Part shown: positions 16,958 through 25,995 of the stretch, in pieces
How positions within the stretch are numbered: position 1 is the first letter of the stretch
How the letters are laid out: each line of letters opens with the position of its first letter
Source of the DNA: JBBDYH01 sp040901795
GTDB lineage: Bacteria > Planctomycetota > Planctomycetia > Pirellulales > JALHPA01
Assembly: GCA_040901795.1 (NCBI GenBank)
Contig: JBBDYH010000015.1
Span: forward strand, 1 to 48,704
DNA length: 48,704 nucleotides
Direction: 5' to 3'
Notes under the pieces: model-generated
The model's input: only the letters and a program-made list of their open reading frames with translations
Told to the model about the DNA's origin: nothing
The model's database searches: none
Position numbers and translations under genes: made by a program

Positions 16958-18010
16958 GTGGCAACATACCTTAAAGCAGGTTCGTATCGCGGCAGGACGA
17001 AACAGCAAAAGAAAATCGGCTTTCGCGTCGTGCTATTAGGCATGGTTGCCGCGGCTTGCCTCGGGCCTCGAAGTTTCGCCCAACAACCGGCTCGCTCGGA
17101 AGCAGCAAAACCTTCAACCAAAGTCCCTGCCGCCGTTACACCCACGCCCGCGGTGCCAGGGCCGAAAACAGGCAATCGCGATGTTCCGGCCGCCCCTGAA
17201 TGGGTTCGTGAGAAGATCGAAGCCAAGAATTCGCGCTATGAAAAATTCAGGAGCAAGACGATCGGCCAGGAGGTGAGCTATTTCATCTATGTGCCAGCAG
17301 ACTATGAGCGAAAACCGGAAGCCAGGTATCCGGTCATGTATTGGCTGCACGGCATGAGTGGCGGTCAGACGGGAATTCCGCGACTGGTTGAGCGATATAA
17401 CGCAGTGATTGAATCAGGAAAAATGCCTCCGATGCTGGTTGTGTTTGTCAACGGCGTACGGAACAGCTTTTACTGTGACTCGGCTGACGGCAAAATGCCC
17501 GTCGAGACGGTGATCATCAAGGACCTGATTCCGCACATCGATTCGAATTACCGTACGATCGCCCGCCGCGATGGCCGCATCGTCGAGGGCTTCTCCATGG
17601 GTGGCTTCGGCGCGGCCCATTTGGGCTTCAAGTATCCGGAGCTGTTCGCCACAGTTTCGATTATCGACGGCTCTCTGACCGACGCGACAGCAATGCAAGA
17701 GCGCCTGCCGGATCTGTAGCAGCGCATTTTCGGCGGTAGCGCCGATCGTTTCGCCGCCGAAGATCCGCGCACTCTTGCCGAGAAGAACGCCCCCGCAATT
17801 CGCGGGAAGATGGCGATCCGCTTCGCCGTCGGGGCGTTGGAGGCGAGTAATCGCTCGTTTCACGAGCAGCTCACCAAATTGAACATTGCTCACGAGTACG
17901 ACGACTTCGAAGTCGGCCACAACCCCCTCGCGATTTACGACAGTCTGGGTGACAAAAACTGGCAGTTCTATCGGGACGCGCTTTCAAAAACCGGCAATTA
18001 CCCGGACTAA
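16958..18010 (+). pseudogene. Secreted esterase (enterochelin/feruloyl esterase type), interrupted by TAG
   Basis: An alpha/beta-hydrolase of the putative esterase (esterase D/IroE-like) family: signal-like leader (RVVLLGMVAAACLGPRSFAQ), SYFIYVPADYE, RYPVMYWLHGMSGGQ (oxyanion region), DLIPHIDSNYR and the nucleophile elbow EGFSMGGFGAAH. The frame meets TAG at 17717-17719 and then continues without a shift for 97 more codons (QRIFGGSADRF to YPD), including the catalytic-His region EVGHNPLAIYDS. One in-frame nonsense codon therefore separates Ser from His. It is a recent pseudogene, a recoded gene or an assembly error. The GTG start at 16958 is a guess. Confidence 0.75.
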
Positions 18011-18057
18011 CACTTCGTGTTGCAGGCGATGGCCCCGGTTGAGCCAACTCAAAGGAG

Positions 18058-18090
18058 AAAAGGGGGACAGTCTAACAGAATGCCCCCTTT
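18058..18090. repeat. GGGGGACAGTC hairpin downstream of the esterase
   Basis: AAAGGGGG (18059-18066) pairs with CCCCCTTT (18083-18090) across a 16-base loop containing ACAGTCTAACAGAATG. It may act as a terminator for the esterase transcript or be a REP-like dispersed unit; no T-run follows. Confidence 0.4.
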
Positions 18091-18246
18091 AAATCCCTCC
18101 AGGTCATTCCATACCGGCATCGCGTGAGACTTTCTGCAGGTAAAAGCCTCACGCAAAGGCGCGAAGGCCGCAAAGGGAACAGATACTGGGCGGTGGCGGC
18201 GGAAGACGCTCATAGCGGCGCAGCCAGTTGTTCGGAGGGGCGGCTG

Positions 18247-18636
18247 TCACGGCTTAAGGACCTTCTTCTCCTTACCCTTCTCCGCCAGCGTCGCGGAGGT
18301 GCCGGTCTTGTCTGACGCCAGCCTTACGGCCGGCTCCGCCCTGTCATCGCACAGGAGCAGGCTCGACCCTTCGTCATTCGCACCCAGCTTCACGCGTATC
18401 GTGCCGTCGGCACTTCGGAGCCGGATGTTGCCGCCACCCTGTTCCCCGATGTAGAGCTGGGCGACCACTTTTCCTTGCTTGTTAACGAGTTCGAATCCCT
18501 GAGCGCGGATTACCTCGGGAGGATTCCCGGCCTCCTTCGCCCCCGCGATATCGACTGCCGGGGCCGATCGGAAGAGGTGAGCAACCAGCAAGACAAAGAC
18601 CGCAGTCAGTAACACTTGGTTCGTTCGTCGGTTCAT
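18247..18636 (-). CDS. Conserved hypothetical exported protein
   Basis: A 129-residue protein with one N-terminal hydrophobic segment (VLLTAVFVLLVAHLF), either a signal peptide or an anchor. The rest is a beta-rich domain of repeated strands with alternating small and polar residues (RAQGFELVNKQGKVVAQLYI, RLRSADGTIRVKLGAND, PAVRLASDKTGTSATL), which resembles short beta-repeat proteins of environmental bacteria. GGGAGAAA precedes the ATG. The function is unknown; an extracytoplasmic location is inferred. Confidence 0.6.
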   Translation of the reverse strand: MNRRTNQVLLTAVFVLLVAHLFRSAPAVDIAGAKEAGNPPEVIRAQGFELVNKQGKVVAQLYIGEQGGGNIRLRSADGTIRVKLGANDEGSSLLLCDDRAEPAVRLASDKTGTSATLAEKGKEKKVLKP

Positions 18637-18972
18637 CGCAATTTCTCCCTACTCGGTCGATGCGGAGCGATTGGTTCAATTCAGTCCGTTTTTGCGCCGC
18701 ATACGGCTTTGCGATAATACTACCCCGTCGGCCCACGAACGGAACAACGGGAATTATTGACGCCATCAACTTTTTTCCTTGCGTGAAATCGCTGGTCATG
18801 CCGGTCACCCTATCGTCCCGCGGTGCCGGACGGGTCCGGCCGCCACCGAGCAGAACGGGCGGCACAATGCGGCCTGGCCCCGAACGCAGGGTCAACGGTG
18901 GGCCTATGGCTGTGAAGCGTAGTGAAACCGGCTAAACCAAGCGCGTCGAAGTTTAGTTGCATTGGAGGGGCA
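18637..18972. other. Intergenic stretch, nothing recognised
   Basis: Lies between the exported hypothetical gene and the kinase remnant, both read on the minus strand. No motif, promoter pair or plausible reading frame was seen. Confidence 0.5.
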
Positions 18973-19489
18973 TCACTCGACGCACAGCGTGCGGGCGAGG
19001 GTGAGGGCGCCGAGCACCGGTTCTTCCACAAGCGTAATCGTCGCGGGGCGGAAGTCTCGCTGCGCGAGATGAGAAAGGACCTGGTCGTGATAGCTCGGCT
19101 GGTTGAGAACGACGCTGCCGGCTAGGGCTAGCGAATATGAGTCGCGCGAAAAGGCTAATTTCCGGGCGACCGTGGCGATTGACTCCGCGAGCGACATTGC
19201 GCCTACGTTGATGATCTGGGCGGCAACTTCGTCGGTCGCTGCTAAGTCGAAGACAGTGGACGCCAACGAGGCGATTCGCGAGGGTGCCGTCGCGGGGTCA
19301 TAGATCCAATCGACGAGATCGCGCGTGTTGGAGAGGTGGAGCCGCTGGAGGAAGGTTGGCAAAAGCGCGGTTGCGCGCTCCCGTCCGTCGTGTGCTCGAA
19401 GAGCTGCCCGCAGGCCGGAGATGGAGAGCCAATAGGCGCCGCCTTCGTCGCCCAACAGATAGCCCCAGCCGCCGGCGCCGTCTGCTCGA
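18973..19489 (-). pseudogene. C-terminal remnant of a BadF/BadG-type (N-acetylglucosamine kinase-like) ATPase
   Basis: About 170 residues of the second half of an ASKHA-fold kinase: DGAGGWGYLLGDEGGAYWLS (adenosine-side glycine motif), then a helical domain and AFSRDSYSLALAGSVVLNQP and PVLGALTLARTL at the C terminus. The N-terminal phosphate-binding DGG motif and first lobe are missing. The frame is open only back to about 19489, where the sequence changes into the 5' part of a GH97 gene in another frame. It cannot be a functional kinase. Confidence 0.75.
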
Positions 19490-19829
19490 GCGAAATCATC
19501 AATTCCTGGTGATGGTCGCGCGCCCTGGATGCCTTGCCGACGGGAATCGCATAGCTCTCATCACGGCTTTCGCGGCGGGTGCCGACGACCTTGAGATGCT
19601 CGCCGAGCGGAGGGGACCCAGCGAACTTCAGCCCCAGCACTCCGGTGGCGATTGGGATTCCCCGAGACAGCACGTCGAAATTCGGACGCCCTTGCGTGTC
19701 GAGCCGGAACGCCACGCTCAAACTGCCATTGGGAGACTGAAGCGTGAGCGGCTTAGATGCGTATTGTTCCGCCACAAGCGGTGCGGGACATAGCAATAAG
19801 CTGAGCATCAGCAGAAAACAAAGGAGCAT
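19485..19829 (-). pseudogene. N-terminal remnant of a GH97 glycosidase
   Basis: About 115 residues: a signal peptide (LCFLLMLSLLLCPAPLVAEQ), then LQSPNGSLSVAFRLDTQGRP, VLSRGIPIATGVLGLKF and GTRRESRDESYAIPVGK, which is the beta-sandwich start of family 97 glycoside hydrolases (SusB-like alpha-glucosidases/galactosidases). It stops matching at about ELMISLEQ and runs out of frame into the kinase remnant. The catalytic barrel, usually over 400 residues, is absent. A deletion that joined two genes is the simplest explanation. Confidence 0.7.
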
Positions 19830-19964
19830 CGTCTTGGTGACCTCCCAGCAAAGGACGGCATCAGCAATCCGACCTTACTTGTCCCCCACGAGGCCGTCAA
19901 GCAATGCTCGAATGCTCGATCCCAGGCGGAGCCTCCTACTAGCAAACAACGCGCGGTTACGCGT

Positions 19965-22937
19965 CTAGTCAGCGGGCGGCTCGAGCGCGGGCAGCTCGTG
20001 GAGCACCGCGCCGGCGTCACCACCTTTGCTGGCCGAGTTGACAGCCGGACTGTCGTTGTAGAGCAGGAAGTCCGAGGCGCCGACGTCGTGAACCGCAAGC
20101 TCCGGTGGAACGGGGAAGTTGGGATATCCTGACGACGCCTTGGTTTGATTCTCCTGGAGATCCCAATGGTCTTGCCATTGTCGGAAGCTGTATTCCTGCA
20201 GCGGGCCTGGCCCGACGATCCGCCACAGCGGTGTGAATCCGTCATAGAAACTCCGGTCGCCGTTCCAGTTCAACTGACCGCTCAGTCGCTGGTACGTTTC
20301 ATTGCCGGCTTGCTCGATCATGGCGGAACCAAGTCCGCCGGCGAGAATCGAATCGACACAGTCGATCTCCACCCGCATCACCGGCGATCCGGACGCGTTA
20401 GGACCCGGCGATGTCGCCGTATCGTTGGTCAGCCGCACCAACCCACTCTGGGCCAGTACGGTGGCATGGCGGAGCTCGATTCGGGAGTCCGAGACGCCCC
20501 GGGCGTTCATCAGGCCGACGTCTCCCTCGACCAAGCGCTCGGCGAGTGCGATCAGCACCTTCTCGAGGCGCAGCTCAACCGGTCGCGCCTTAGCGAATCG
20601 CAGGTAGGTTGCCTCGCCGCGAAAAATGCTCTGTTCGGCGATGACTTTCACCGGTTCGGCGACGGGCATCGCGTCTTGCATCATGCCGCTGCCATCGGCC
20701 AAACCGGCACGCACGTTAATCATGGTCGCGGTGGACCGGCCGGATGCCTGGCCAAGGTTGCGCACGGTCACCACGCAGCCTTGAAACCGGAGCTCATCGG
20801 CATGTCCCACCTCGAACAGCGACCAGTGATCGTTGATATCGCGGGGCAAGATGAATGCGAGACGAACGTTGTGCAGCGTGAGCTGCCCGCCATCCAGATG
20901 GACCATGCTCCGTCGCTCGGCGAGCAAGTCGTCGTTGTCAACTTCGAATTGGACCAAGGGCGTGCGCCGGGGCGCCGCGCGGATGGTCAATTTCAGGTTG
21001 GCAATATCGAGTGGTTCCTCCTCGAGCACGCCGTCGAAACGCAGCTCGATAACGTCGCCGTTCTTGGCCTCGCGCACCGCTGCTGCCAATGAGGCGTACT
21101 CTCCGTTGCGGGCTCCCGCGCCACCAACCACCAGCGCCGCGTGTGTCGCCGCAGTTTGCGGCGTCAAATTCTCCGGCGGAACCGCCATCGCGTCCTTTGA
21201 TCGAGGGCTGATGCGAAACGGCAAGCGGAGATTCTGATGCGCGGCGGTCAGCCGGTCAGCAAATTCGTCGGAACGAACTGTGTTCCACATGGCGAAGATT
21301 TGCGAAACCAGCGACTCGGTCCACGGAGTCGCGTAGTTTGAATTTTCGTGGGCCAACGGTGAACCGTTGGCATTCAAATCACTTGCGTTGTTCGTGTTCG
21401 CTTCGTCGGTTGCTTTGCCCGTGGCCGGCTGTTCGTTTTCCAGTCGACCGATGCCCTTACCGATCGGAATCTCGGCCGCAACTGAAGCATTCGTGGGGCT
21501 TGAACTCTCGGGTCGAGGCAGTCGTCCTAAGAGTGCCGGCGCCGTCGATGCGTGCGGCGTCCAGATCACATTGAGCACCGCCACGATCAATACCAACGCC
21601 GCCACCGGCGCAAGCCAGGGAAGCGTTCGCTGCCATTGCGCTCGCTCCTGTGTCGCCGCTGCCAGCCACACCATGCTGCCCGGCGACGCCGGCCGAAGTC
21701 CCAAGCGAACCGCCGCGGCCGTCAGATCGGATACCAGCTCGCTTGGATCTTGATAGCGATCGAGAGGCAGCTTTGCCAGCAGCCGCTTTAAGATGCGGTA
21801 GATGTCATCCGGCAATAGCGGACAAAACTGTCGCACGTCGGGAGGCTCGTCGCCTTGATGCTGCAATAGCTTCTGCAAGACCGTGCCGTCAGGAAACGGC
21901 GGCCGGCCCGCAAGCATGAAATAGAACGTGCAACCGAGCGAATACAGATCGCTGCGGACGTCGGCGCTGCGAGGATCGCGGGCCTGCTCGGGCGAGATGT
22001 AGTCAAACGTGCCGAGCGTCACACCGCTGGCGGTGAGATCGTTATCGGCATGCTCGACCTGGTGCAAACGCGCCAGGCCCATGTCCACGAGCTTGGCTTT
22101 GCCCTCCGGCGTGATCAACACGTTGGAGGGCTTAATGTCGCGGTGGACCACGTCGCGGCGAGCCGCGTGCGCCAACGCGTCGCCAAGTTGGAGCATGAAA
22201 CTCACCCCGTCCGCGACCGACACCGGCCCATCGCGCTCGACAAGATCCCGAAGGTTGATTCCCTCGATGAACTCAAACACGATATAATGCCAGCCGCTGT
22301 CTTCGCCGACGTAGTGTACGCGGCCGATGTTCTCGTGGTCGAGCCGCGCTGCCGATTGGGCCTCGTTCTTAAAGCGGCGGAGCGTTTCCTCGTCGTCGGA
22401 CTGCTCGTGCGAAAGCACCTTTACCGCCACAATGCGGTTGAGCATCGTGTCGAGCGCTCGGAAGACAGCCCCCATGCCGCCGCCACCCACGAACTCCATC
22501 AGCTCGTAGTGACCGAGCTTCTCTCCTTGCAGCACGCGGCCCATCTCCGCCGGCAGCAGGTGGCTGGCCGGAGGTGTGAGACTGGTGGGCGGTTGCTTCG
22601 AGATGACCGTCGGCTGATTTTCCAGTCGGCCGACAGCGGGCTGAGATCGCCGGGCAGTGGAACCGCCTTCGATATCCGTGGCAACTACGGCCTCATCGCT
22701 CGAAGCAGCGGAAAATGTGCGGGTGGGCGACGAGCCGCCGGCGCGATCGACCGTGTGACGGCGTACCGAGGAGCCACCGGTAGCGGTCCGCACCAGTGGG
22801 GCGTGGTCGCCGTGCTCCGGTTCCCTCCGAGGGGCTTCAGGGAACGCCACCTCCGAGACCGCCGCCGGTTCAATATCCACCGCCTTAGCGTTGGCTCGCG
22901 GATCATCGGTCGGAGGTGGGCTGGCCCGCTCATCCAT
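19965..22937 (-). CDS. Hanks-type Ser/Thr protein kinase with extracytoplasmic domain
   Basis: A 990-residue protein. A disordered N terminus (1-140) precedes the kinase domain (about 143-405): glycine loop GGGGMGAVF (151-159), AVKVL with Lys173, HRDIKPSN (265-272), an altered DMG (285-287) in place of DFG, and the activation/APE-like region GTFDYISPEQARD. One membrane helix (WLAPVAALVLIVAVLNVIW, about 441-459) leads to an external region of about 530 residues with a possible right-handed beta-helix part (LRFDGVLEEEPLDIANLKL). All core catalytic residues are present. It probably senses an external signal and phosphorylates cytoplasmic targets; neither is known. Confidence 0.9.
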   Translation of the reverse strand: MDERASPPPTDDPRANAKAVDIEPAAVSEVAFPEAPRREPEHGDHAPLVRTATGGSSVRRHTVDRAGGSSPTRTFSAASSDEAVVATDIEGGSTARRSQPAVGRLENQPTVISKQPPTSLTPPASHLLPAEMGRVLQGEKLGHYELMEFVGGGGMGAVFRALDTMLNRIVAVKVLSHEQSDDEETLRRFKNEAQSAARLDHENIGRVHYVGEDSGWHYIVFEFIEGINLRDLVERDGPVSVADGVSFMLQLGDALAHAARRDVVHRDIKPSNVLITPEGKAKLVDMGLARLHQVEHADNDLTASGVTLGTFDYISPEQARDPRSADVRSDLYSLGCTFYFMLAGRPPFPDGTVLQKLLQHQGDEPPDVRQFCPLLPDDIYRILKRLLAKLPLDRYQDPSELVSDLTAAAVRLGLRPASPGSMVWLAAATQERAQWQRTLPWLAPVAALVLIVAVLNVIWTPHASTAPALLGRLPRPESSSPTNASVAAEIPIGKGIGRLENEQPATGKATDEANTNNASDLNANGSPLAHENSNYATPWTESLVSQIFAMWNTVRSDEFADRLTAAHQNLRLPFRISPRSKDAMAVPPENLTPQTAATHAALVVGGAGARNGEYASLAAAVREAKNGDVIELRFDGVLEEEPLDIANLKLTIRAAPRRTPLVQFEVDNDDLLAERRSMVHLDGGQLTLHNVRLAFILPRDINDHWSLFEVGHADELRFQGCVVTVRNLGQASGRSTATMINVRAGLADGSGMMQDAMPVAEPVKVIAEQSIFRGEATYLRFAKARPVELRLEKVLIALAERLVEGDVGLMNARGVSDSRIELRHATVLAQSGLVRLTNDTATSPGPNASGSPVMRVEIDCVDSILAGGLGSAMIEQAGNETYQRLSGQLNWNGDRSFYDGFTPLWRIVGPGPLQEYSFRQWQDHWDLQENQTKASSGYPNFPVPPELAVHDVGASDFLLYNDSPAVNSASKGGDAGAVLHELPALEPPAD

Positions 22938-23297
22938 GTGTGTGCTCTGGGAAATTTGCGATTTTCCGCGTTGCCTCTCGACTCCAACGAGATTGGCTGC
23001 AAGCGGCCGTTACGATATCACGGTAGTGGCCTGAACCTTCAGAGGACGTGAACGGCTCGTGGCGCTACGATGCGGCCGCGACAACCGTTCGGCTGTTGGT
23101 CCAGGCAATGCACCCGACAAGGTTGTATTCTGTCTCGCCCACGATCGGGGCGATGGCCCGCCGCGGCGGGCCCGAAGATAAGGCAGTTCATTTTAGGCAA
23201 GACACAAATGGGGGGTCAACCTTGTTGGAGTTTTGTTGGAGTCCAAGCTTTAGCTTGCCGGCAGCAGGCCGAAGCCTGAACTCCAACAGCAGCAACA
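22938..23297. other. Spacer upstream of the kinase gene
   Basis: Holds the upstream region of the kinase gene (minus strand), in which no canonical promoter was recognised, and the 53-base inverted repeat at 23235-23287. No protein-like frame was found. Confidence 0.5.
23235..23287. repeat. GTTGGAGT...ACTCCAAC inverted repeat, short copy
   Basis: GTTGGAGTCCAAGCTTTAGC at the left and GAAGCCTGAACTCCAAC at the right are imperfect complements with a short centre. The element is related to the 110-base copy at 46389-46498, which shares GTTGGAGT(T/C)CAAGCTTTAGCTTG and the CTGAACTCCAAC end. Confidence 0.75.
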
Positions 23298-23861
23298 TCA
23301 AACACGGTCCCGCCATGCCAGTCTCAGCGGCGCTAGCGTTGCAATATCGGACACACGTGACCGTGCAAGTGCCACTCGCTGTTCGTCCGTCGCCGCGCTG
23401 AGCACCTCTTTTTCGCGTAAGGCGACGCCCGAACCCTGCACTTCTCCTGCCACAACGTCGCCCCAGAAGAAAACCCGGTCGCCGGAGTCGTATCGTGCAA
23501 TTACACGGCAATCGAGCCACCCCAGACAGTCCGCCAGAATCGGGCTGCCGCTCGACTCCGCTTGATACGCCAGCCCGGCAAACTTGTTCGTGTCACGGCC
23601 CGAGGAAAGTGCAAAACGCCATACGAGATCGATCTGTCGACGGCCAAGTAAATGCAGCGCAAACGCCCCGCTTGCCTCGACCAGTTCGGCCGTAAAGTGG
23701 TTCGGCGCAAGACCTATTAACATCGTCGACTGCTGTGGATCAATGGACGCCGCAGACACCCACGTCGCAACGAGTCCCCCGGAACGTCCGCTGGCCGTCG
23801 CGGTGACGATCCAAATCTCGCGGTCGACCAACTCGAGCACACTTTGGATATGGCTGGACAT
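23298..23861 (-). CDS. Flavin reductase-like (FMN-binding split-barrel) protein
   Basis: A 187-residue protein of the flavin-reductase-like family: REIWIVTATASGRSGGLVAT, WVSAASIDPQQSTMLIGLAP, then FTAELVEASGAFALHLLGRR and the LDCRVIARYDSGDRVFFWGD block form the split barrel that binds FMN. Members act as NAD(P)H:flavin reductases or bind flavin without known activity. ATG 23861 is chosen (AGGAG 11 bases upstream) over a GTG at 23873. It is a single-gene unit. Confidence 0.85.
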   Translation of the reverse strand: MSSHIQSVLELVDREIWIVTATASGRSGGLVATWVSAASIDPQQSTMLIGLAPNHFTAELVEASGAFALHLLGRRQIDLVWRFALSSGRDTNKFAGLAYQAESSGSPILADCLGWLDCRVIARYDSGDRVFFWGDVVAGEVQGSGVALREKEVLSAATDEQRVALARSRVSDIATLAPLRLAWRDRV

Positions 23862-23924
23862 TAAAATCCCCACTCCTGGAACGGGTTAGACCTATTGAAG
23901 TCACTGAACGGCGTCCGCAGCCGT

Positions 23925-23953
23925 TTGAACCACGAATAGCGCCAACTTATACT
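23925..23953 (+). promoter_or_regulatory. Promoter of the TIM-barrel gene
   Basis: -35 TTGAAC (23925-23930), 17-base spacer, -10 TATACT (23948-23953). It gives a leader of about 40 bases ending in AAAAGG before the ATG at 23999. Confidence 0.65.
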
Positions 23954-23998
23954 GGCCGCCGGATACTTACACGAATCACTTGAAAAGGATTCTAAAAC

Positions 23999-24937
23999 AT
24001 GACCCCCGCTTTCTCCCGACGTCAATTCCTCCGGACGGCAGCCGGCGTGGCGGCAGGTGCGTCGCTGCCATTTTCACTCGGCCAAGCTCTGGCGGCGGCT
24101 GACAAAGAGCCGCTATTCAAGATTTCGCTGGCCGAATGGTCACTTCATAAAGCGCTGTTCGGCAAGAAGCTGGACCACCTCGACTTCGCCAAGGTGGCTA
24201 AAACGGAGTTTGGCATCGATGCGGTCGAGTACGTCAACCAGTTCTTTAAGGACAAAGCGAAAGACGAATCCTACCTGGCCGACATGAAGAAGCGCGCCCT
24301 TGACCATGGTGTCACGAACGTCTTGATCATGATCGATGACGAAGGGGACCTCGGAGATGGCAACAATCAGGCCCGGGCTAACGCGGTCGAAAAGCATCAC
24401 AAATGGGTGGATGCGGCCAAATATCTCGGCTGCCACTCGATCCGCGTCAACGCTCGGTCGAATCCCCGCTTGTCGTACGACGAACAGATGAAGCTGGCGG
24501 CCGACGGCTTGCGGCGGCTCACGGAGTTCGCCGCCAAACAGGAGATCAACGTGATTGTCGAGAACCACGGCGGCTTGTCGTCGAACGGCGCTTGGCTAGC
24601 CGGCGTGATGAAGGAGGTCAACCTGCCCCGTTGTGGAACGCTTCCCGACTTCGGCAACTTCACGATCGATCGAAGGACCAAGGAGGAATACAACAAGTAC
24701 AAAGGCGTCGCAGAGCTGATGCCCTATGCCAAGGGCGTGAGTGCGAAGAGTTACGCCTTCGACGCCCAGGGGAACGAGACCACCATTGATTTTCGCCGGA
24801 TGATGAAGATTGTCCTCGACGCCGGTTACCACGGCTACGTTGGCGTCGAGTACGAGGGGGACGCGCCGGAGCCGGAGGGCATTATGGCTACCAAGAACCT
24901 GCTCGTGCGGATCCGCGATGAGCTGATGGGGGCCTAA
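23999..24937 (+). CDS. Tat-exported xylose-isomerase-like TIM-barrel protein
   Basis: A 312-residue protein with a twin-arginine leader (SRRQFLRTAAGVAAGASLPF) followed by an AP-endonuclease-2/xylose-isomerase-like TIM barrel. Conserved barrel pieces include GIDAVEYVNQFF, NVIVENHGGLSSN (metal-ligand Glu region), PDFGNF and GYVGVEYEGDAPEP near the last strand. The family contains sugar isomerases and epimerases; this exported subgroup is abundant in planctomycetes but without defined substrate. The gene has its own promoter and ends in a strong terminator, so it is transcribed alone. Confidence 0.88.
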   Translation: MTPAFSRRQFLRTAAGVAAGASLPFSLGQALAAADKEPLFKISLAEWSLHKALFGKKLDHLDFAKVAKTEFGIDAVEYVNQFFKDKAKDESYLADMKKRALDHGVTNVLIMIDDEGDLGDGNNQARANAVEKHHKWVDAAKYLGCHSIRVNARSNPRLSYDEQMKLAADGLRRLTEFAAKQEINVIVENHGGLSSNGAWLAGVMKEVNLPRCGTLPDFGNFTIDRRTKEEYNKYKGVAELMPYAKGVSAKSYAFDAQGNETTIDFRRMMKIVLDAGYHGYVGVEYEGDAPEPEGIMATKNLLVRIRDELMGA

Positions 24938-25313
24938 TCATCTTCGCCCGTCGCACTGGCCCATCGCACCGTCCGCCGAGTTCTACCCGGCGGACTTTTT
25001 TCTTGCGCACAGTGGTAGGTTGACAGCGGAAGCGACCGCGAGCTTACCCAGACTGCCTTTTGCTAGCGGCTATCTGCTATCACGGGATAGACACTTGGGA
25101 AAGGTGAATTCGGGGGTTGCCTCTTTCTTGTGCAGCTCCATCGGTGCCGATTATTCAGGCATGCTGCAACTCGATTCAGCATCATCGTACGCGAGAGGCC
25201 TAAGTGCTAGCAGCGCAAGTACATCGGCCGCGGCGTTTGACGCCATGCAAGCATTTGTGCAAAGAGCGGCCGGCGTTTGGCCGCGAACGGAGTCCCCCTT
25301 TGAGGAGAAAAGC
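24938..25313. other. Spacer with terminator and extended open frame
   Basis: Contains the terminator at 24971-25002 and then about 300 bases that are open in frame with the downstream RHH gene but lack protein-like features or a start signal. It is therefore treated as untranslated upstream sequence. Confidence 0.5.
24971..25002 (+). terminator. Rho-independent terminator
   Basis: GTCCGCCG (24971-24978) and CGGCGGAC (24988-24995) form a GC-rich stem directly followed by TTTTTTC. It lies 33 bases after the TIM-barrel gene stop. Confidence 0.85.
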
Positions 25314-25760
25314 ATGGAGAAGCAACTCGAAGCGTATCGCAAAGCCAGCCAGACGCTGGAAAAAAATCCGGACTGGGCGGCGTTCTTCCGCGAGGTACTG
25401 GGCGTCGATGGCATTGTCCGAAAGCTGTATCCCACTCCGCAAGAACTCGCCGAGTTCGAGAAGACGAAGGAGTACGCCGACATTCAGGCGATGCTAGTCA
25501 AATTGCGGCAAAAGAGCCTTCACAAAAGTCCCGAATCGGAGCCAATCCGAGTCATCACCGTGCGGTTGCCAAAATCGATGCAAGACGCTCTTAACCGCGA
25601 GGCCGACGAACGCGAGACTAGCGTGAACCAGCTCTGCATTTCGAAGCTCTTGCAATGGGTCGAGGACGACCTGATTCCCAGCGGAAAGGGGACGGCCAAA
25701 GGCAAGAAGCGAACGTCCCAAGAACCGACCGAGGCCGAAGCCATCGCCGAAGCCGGATAG
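25314..25760 (+). CDS. Ribbon-helix-helix protein
   Basis: A 148-residue cytoplasmic protein. The N-terminal half (MEKQLEAYRKASQTLEKNPD, then WAAFFREVLGVDGIVRKLYP) is an all-helical region of unknown role. The C-terminal part IRVITVRLPKSMQDALNREA, followed by DERETSVNQLCISKLLQW, is an Arc/HicB-tail type ribbon-helix-helix DNA-binding domain. The tail is Lys/Glu rich. No toxin gene lies next to it. GAGGAG (25302-25307) six bases before the ATG at 25314 fixes the start, although the frame is open to 25020. Confidence 0.75.
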   Translation: MEKQLEAYRKASQTLEKNPDWAAFFREVLGVDGIVRKLYPTPQELAEFEKTKEYADIQAMLVKLRQKSLHKSPESEPIRVITVRLPKSMQDALNREADERETSVNQLCISKLLQWVEDDLIPSGKGTAKGKKRTSQEPTEAEAIAEAG

Positions 25761-25834
25761 CGAAAAGGGACCTGAAAACACGCGTCGCGAGCGGCGGGGA
25801 TCATCCCCGCCGTTCGCCCAGTTGGAGTGCAGGC

Positions 25835-25941
25835 CTTAGAACCGCTAACACAACCGGCACACAGTAACCCGAAGCGTGAGCGAGGAACCGGCAGATTCGG
25901 CCTCGCTTACGCGTCGGGTTACTATTGTTAGCGGTTCTTAG
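25835..25941. repeat. Nested inverted repeat of 107 bases
   Basis: Outer arms CTTAGAACCGCTAACA (25835-25850) and TGTTAGCGGTTCTTAG (25926-25941), one mismatch. Inner arms start GTAACCCGAAGCGTGAGCGA (25864-25885) and CCTCGCTTACGCGTCGGGTT (25901-25922), with two mismatches. The centre is about 15 bases. The outer-arm word also occurs singly at 8111-8123 and 36292-36307. Confidence 0.85.
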
Positions 25942-25988
25942 CTTGCTGCGGGCGCCGGCGGTTTTCCCCGAACGTCCCGCGCGAACAG

Positions 25989-25995
25989 AAAAAAA
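25989..25995 (-). terminator. T-run after RNase P RNA
   Basis: Seven Ts on the minus strand follow the 3' half of the P1 helix, so P1 plus the T-run can act as an intrinsic terminator for rnpB. Confidence 0.5.

Noticed and set aside
20145..23051. Long plus-strand frames opposite the kinase
   Set aside because: They are shadow frames of a high-GC kinase gene with His/Arg/Ala-rich products and no recognisable domain.
24938..25313. N-terminal extension of the RHH protein from 25020
   Set aside because: No binding site precedes 25020, the added residues are compositionally unlike the domain, and a strong GAGGAG precedes ATG 25314.
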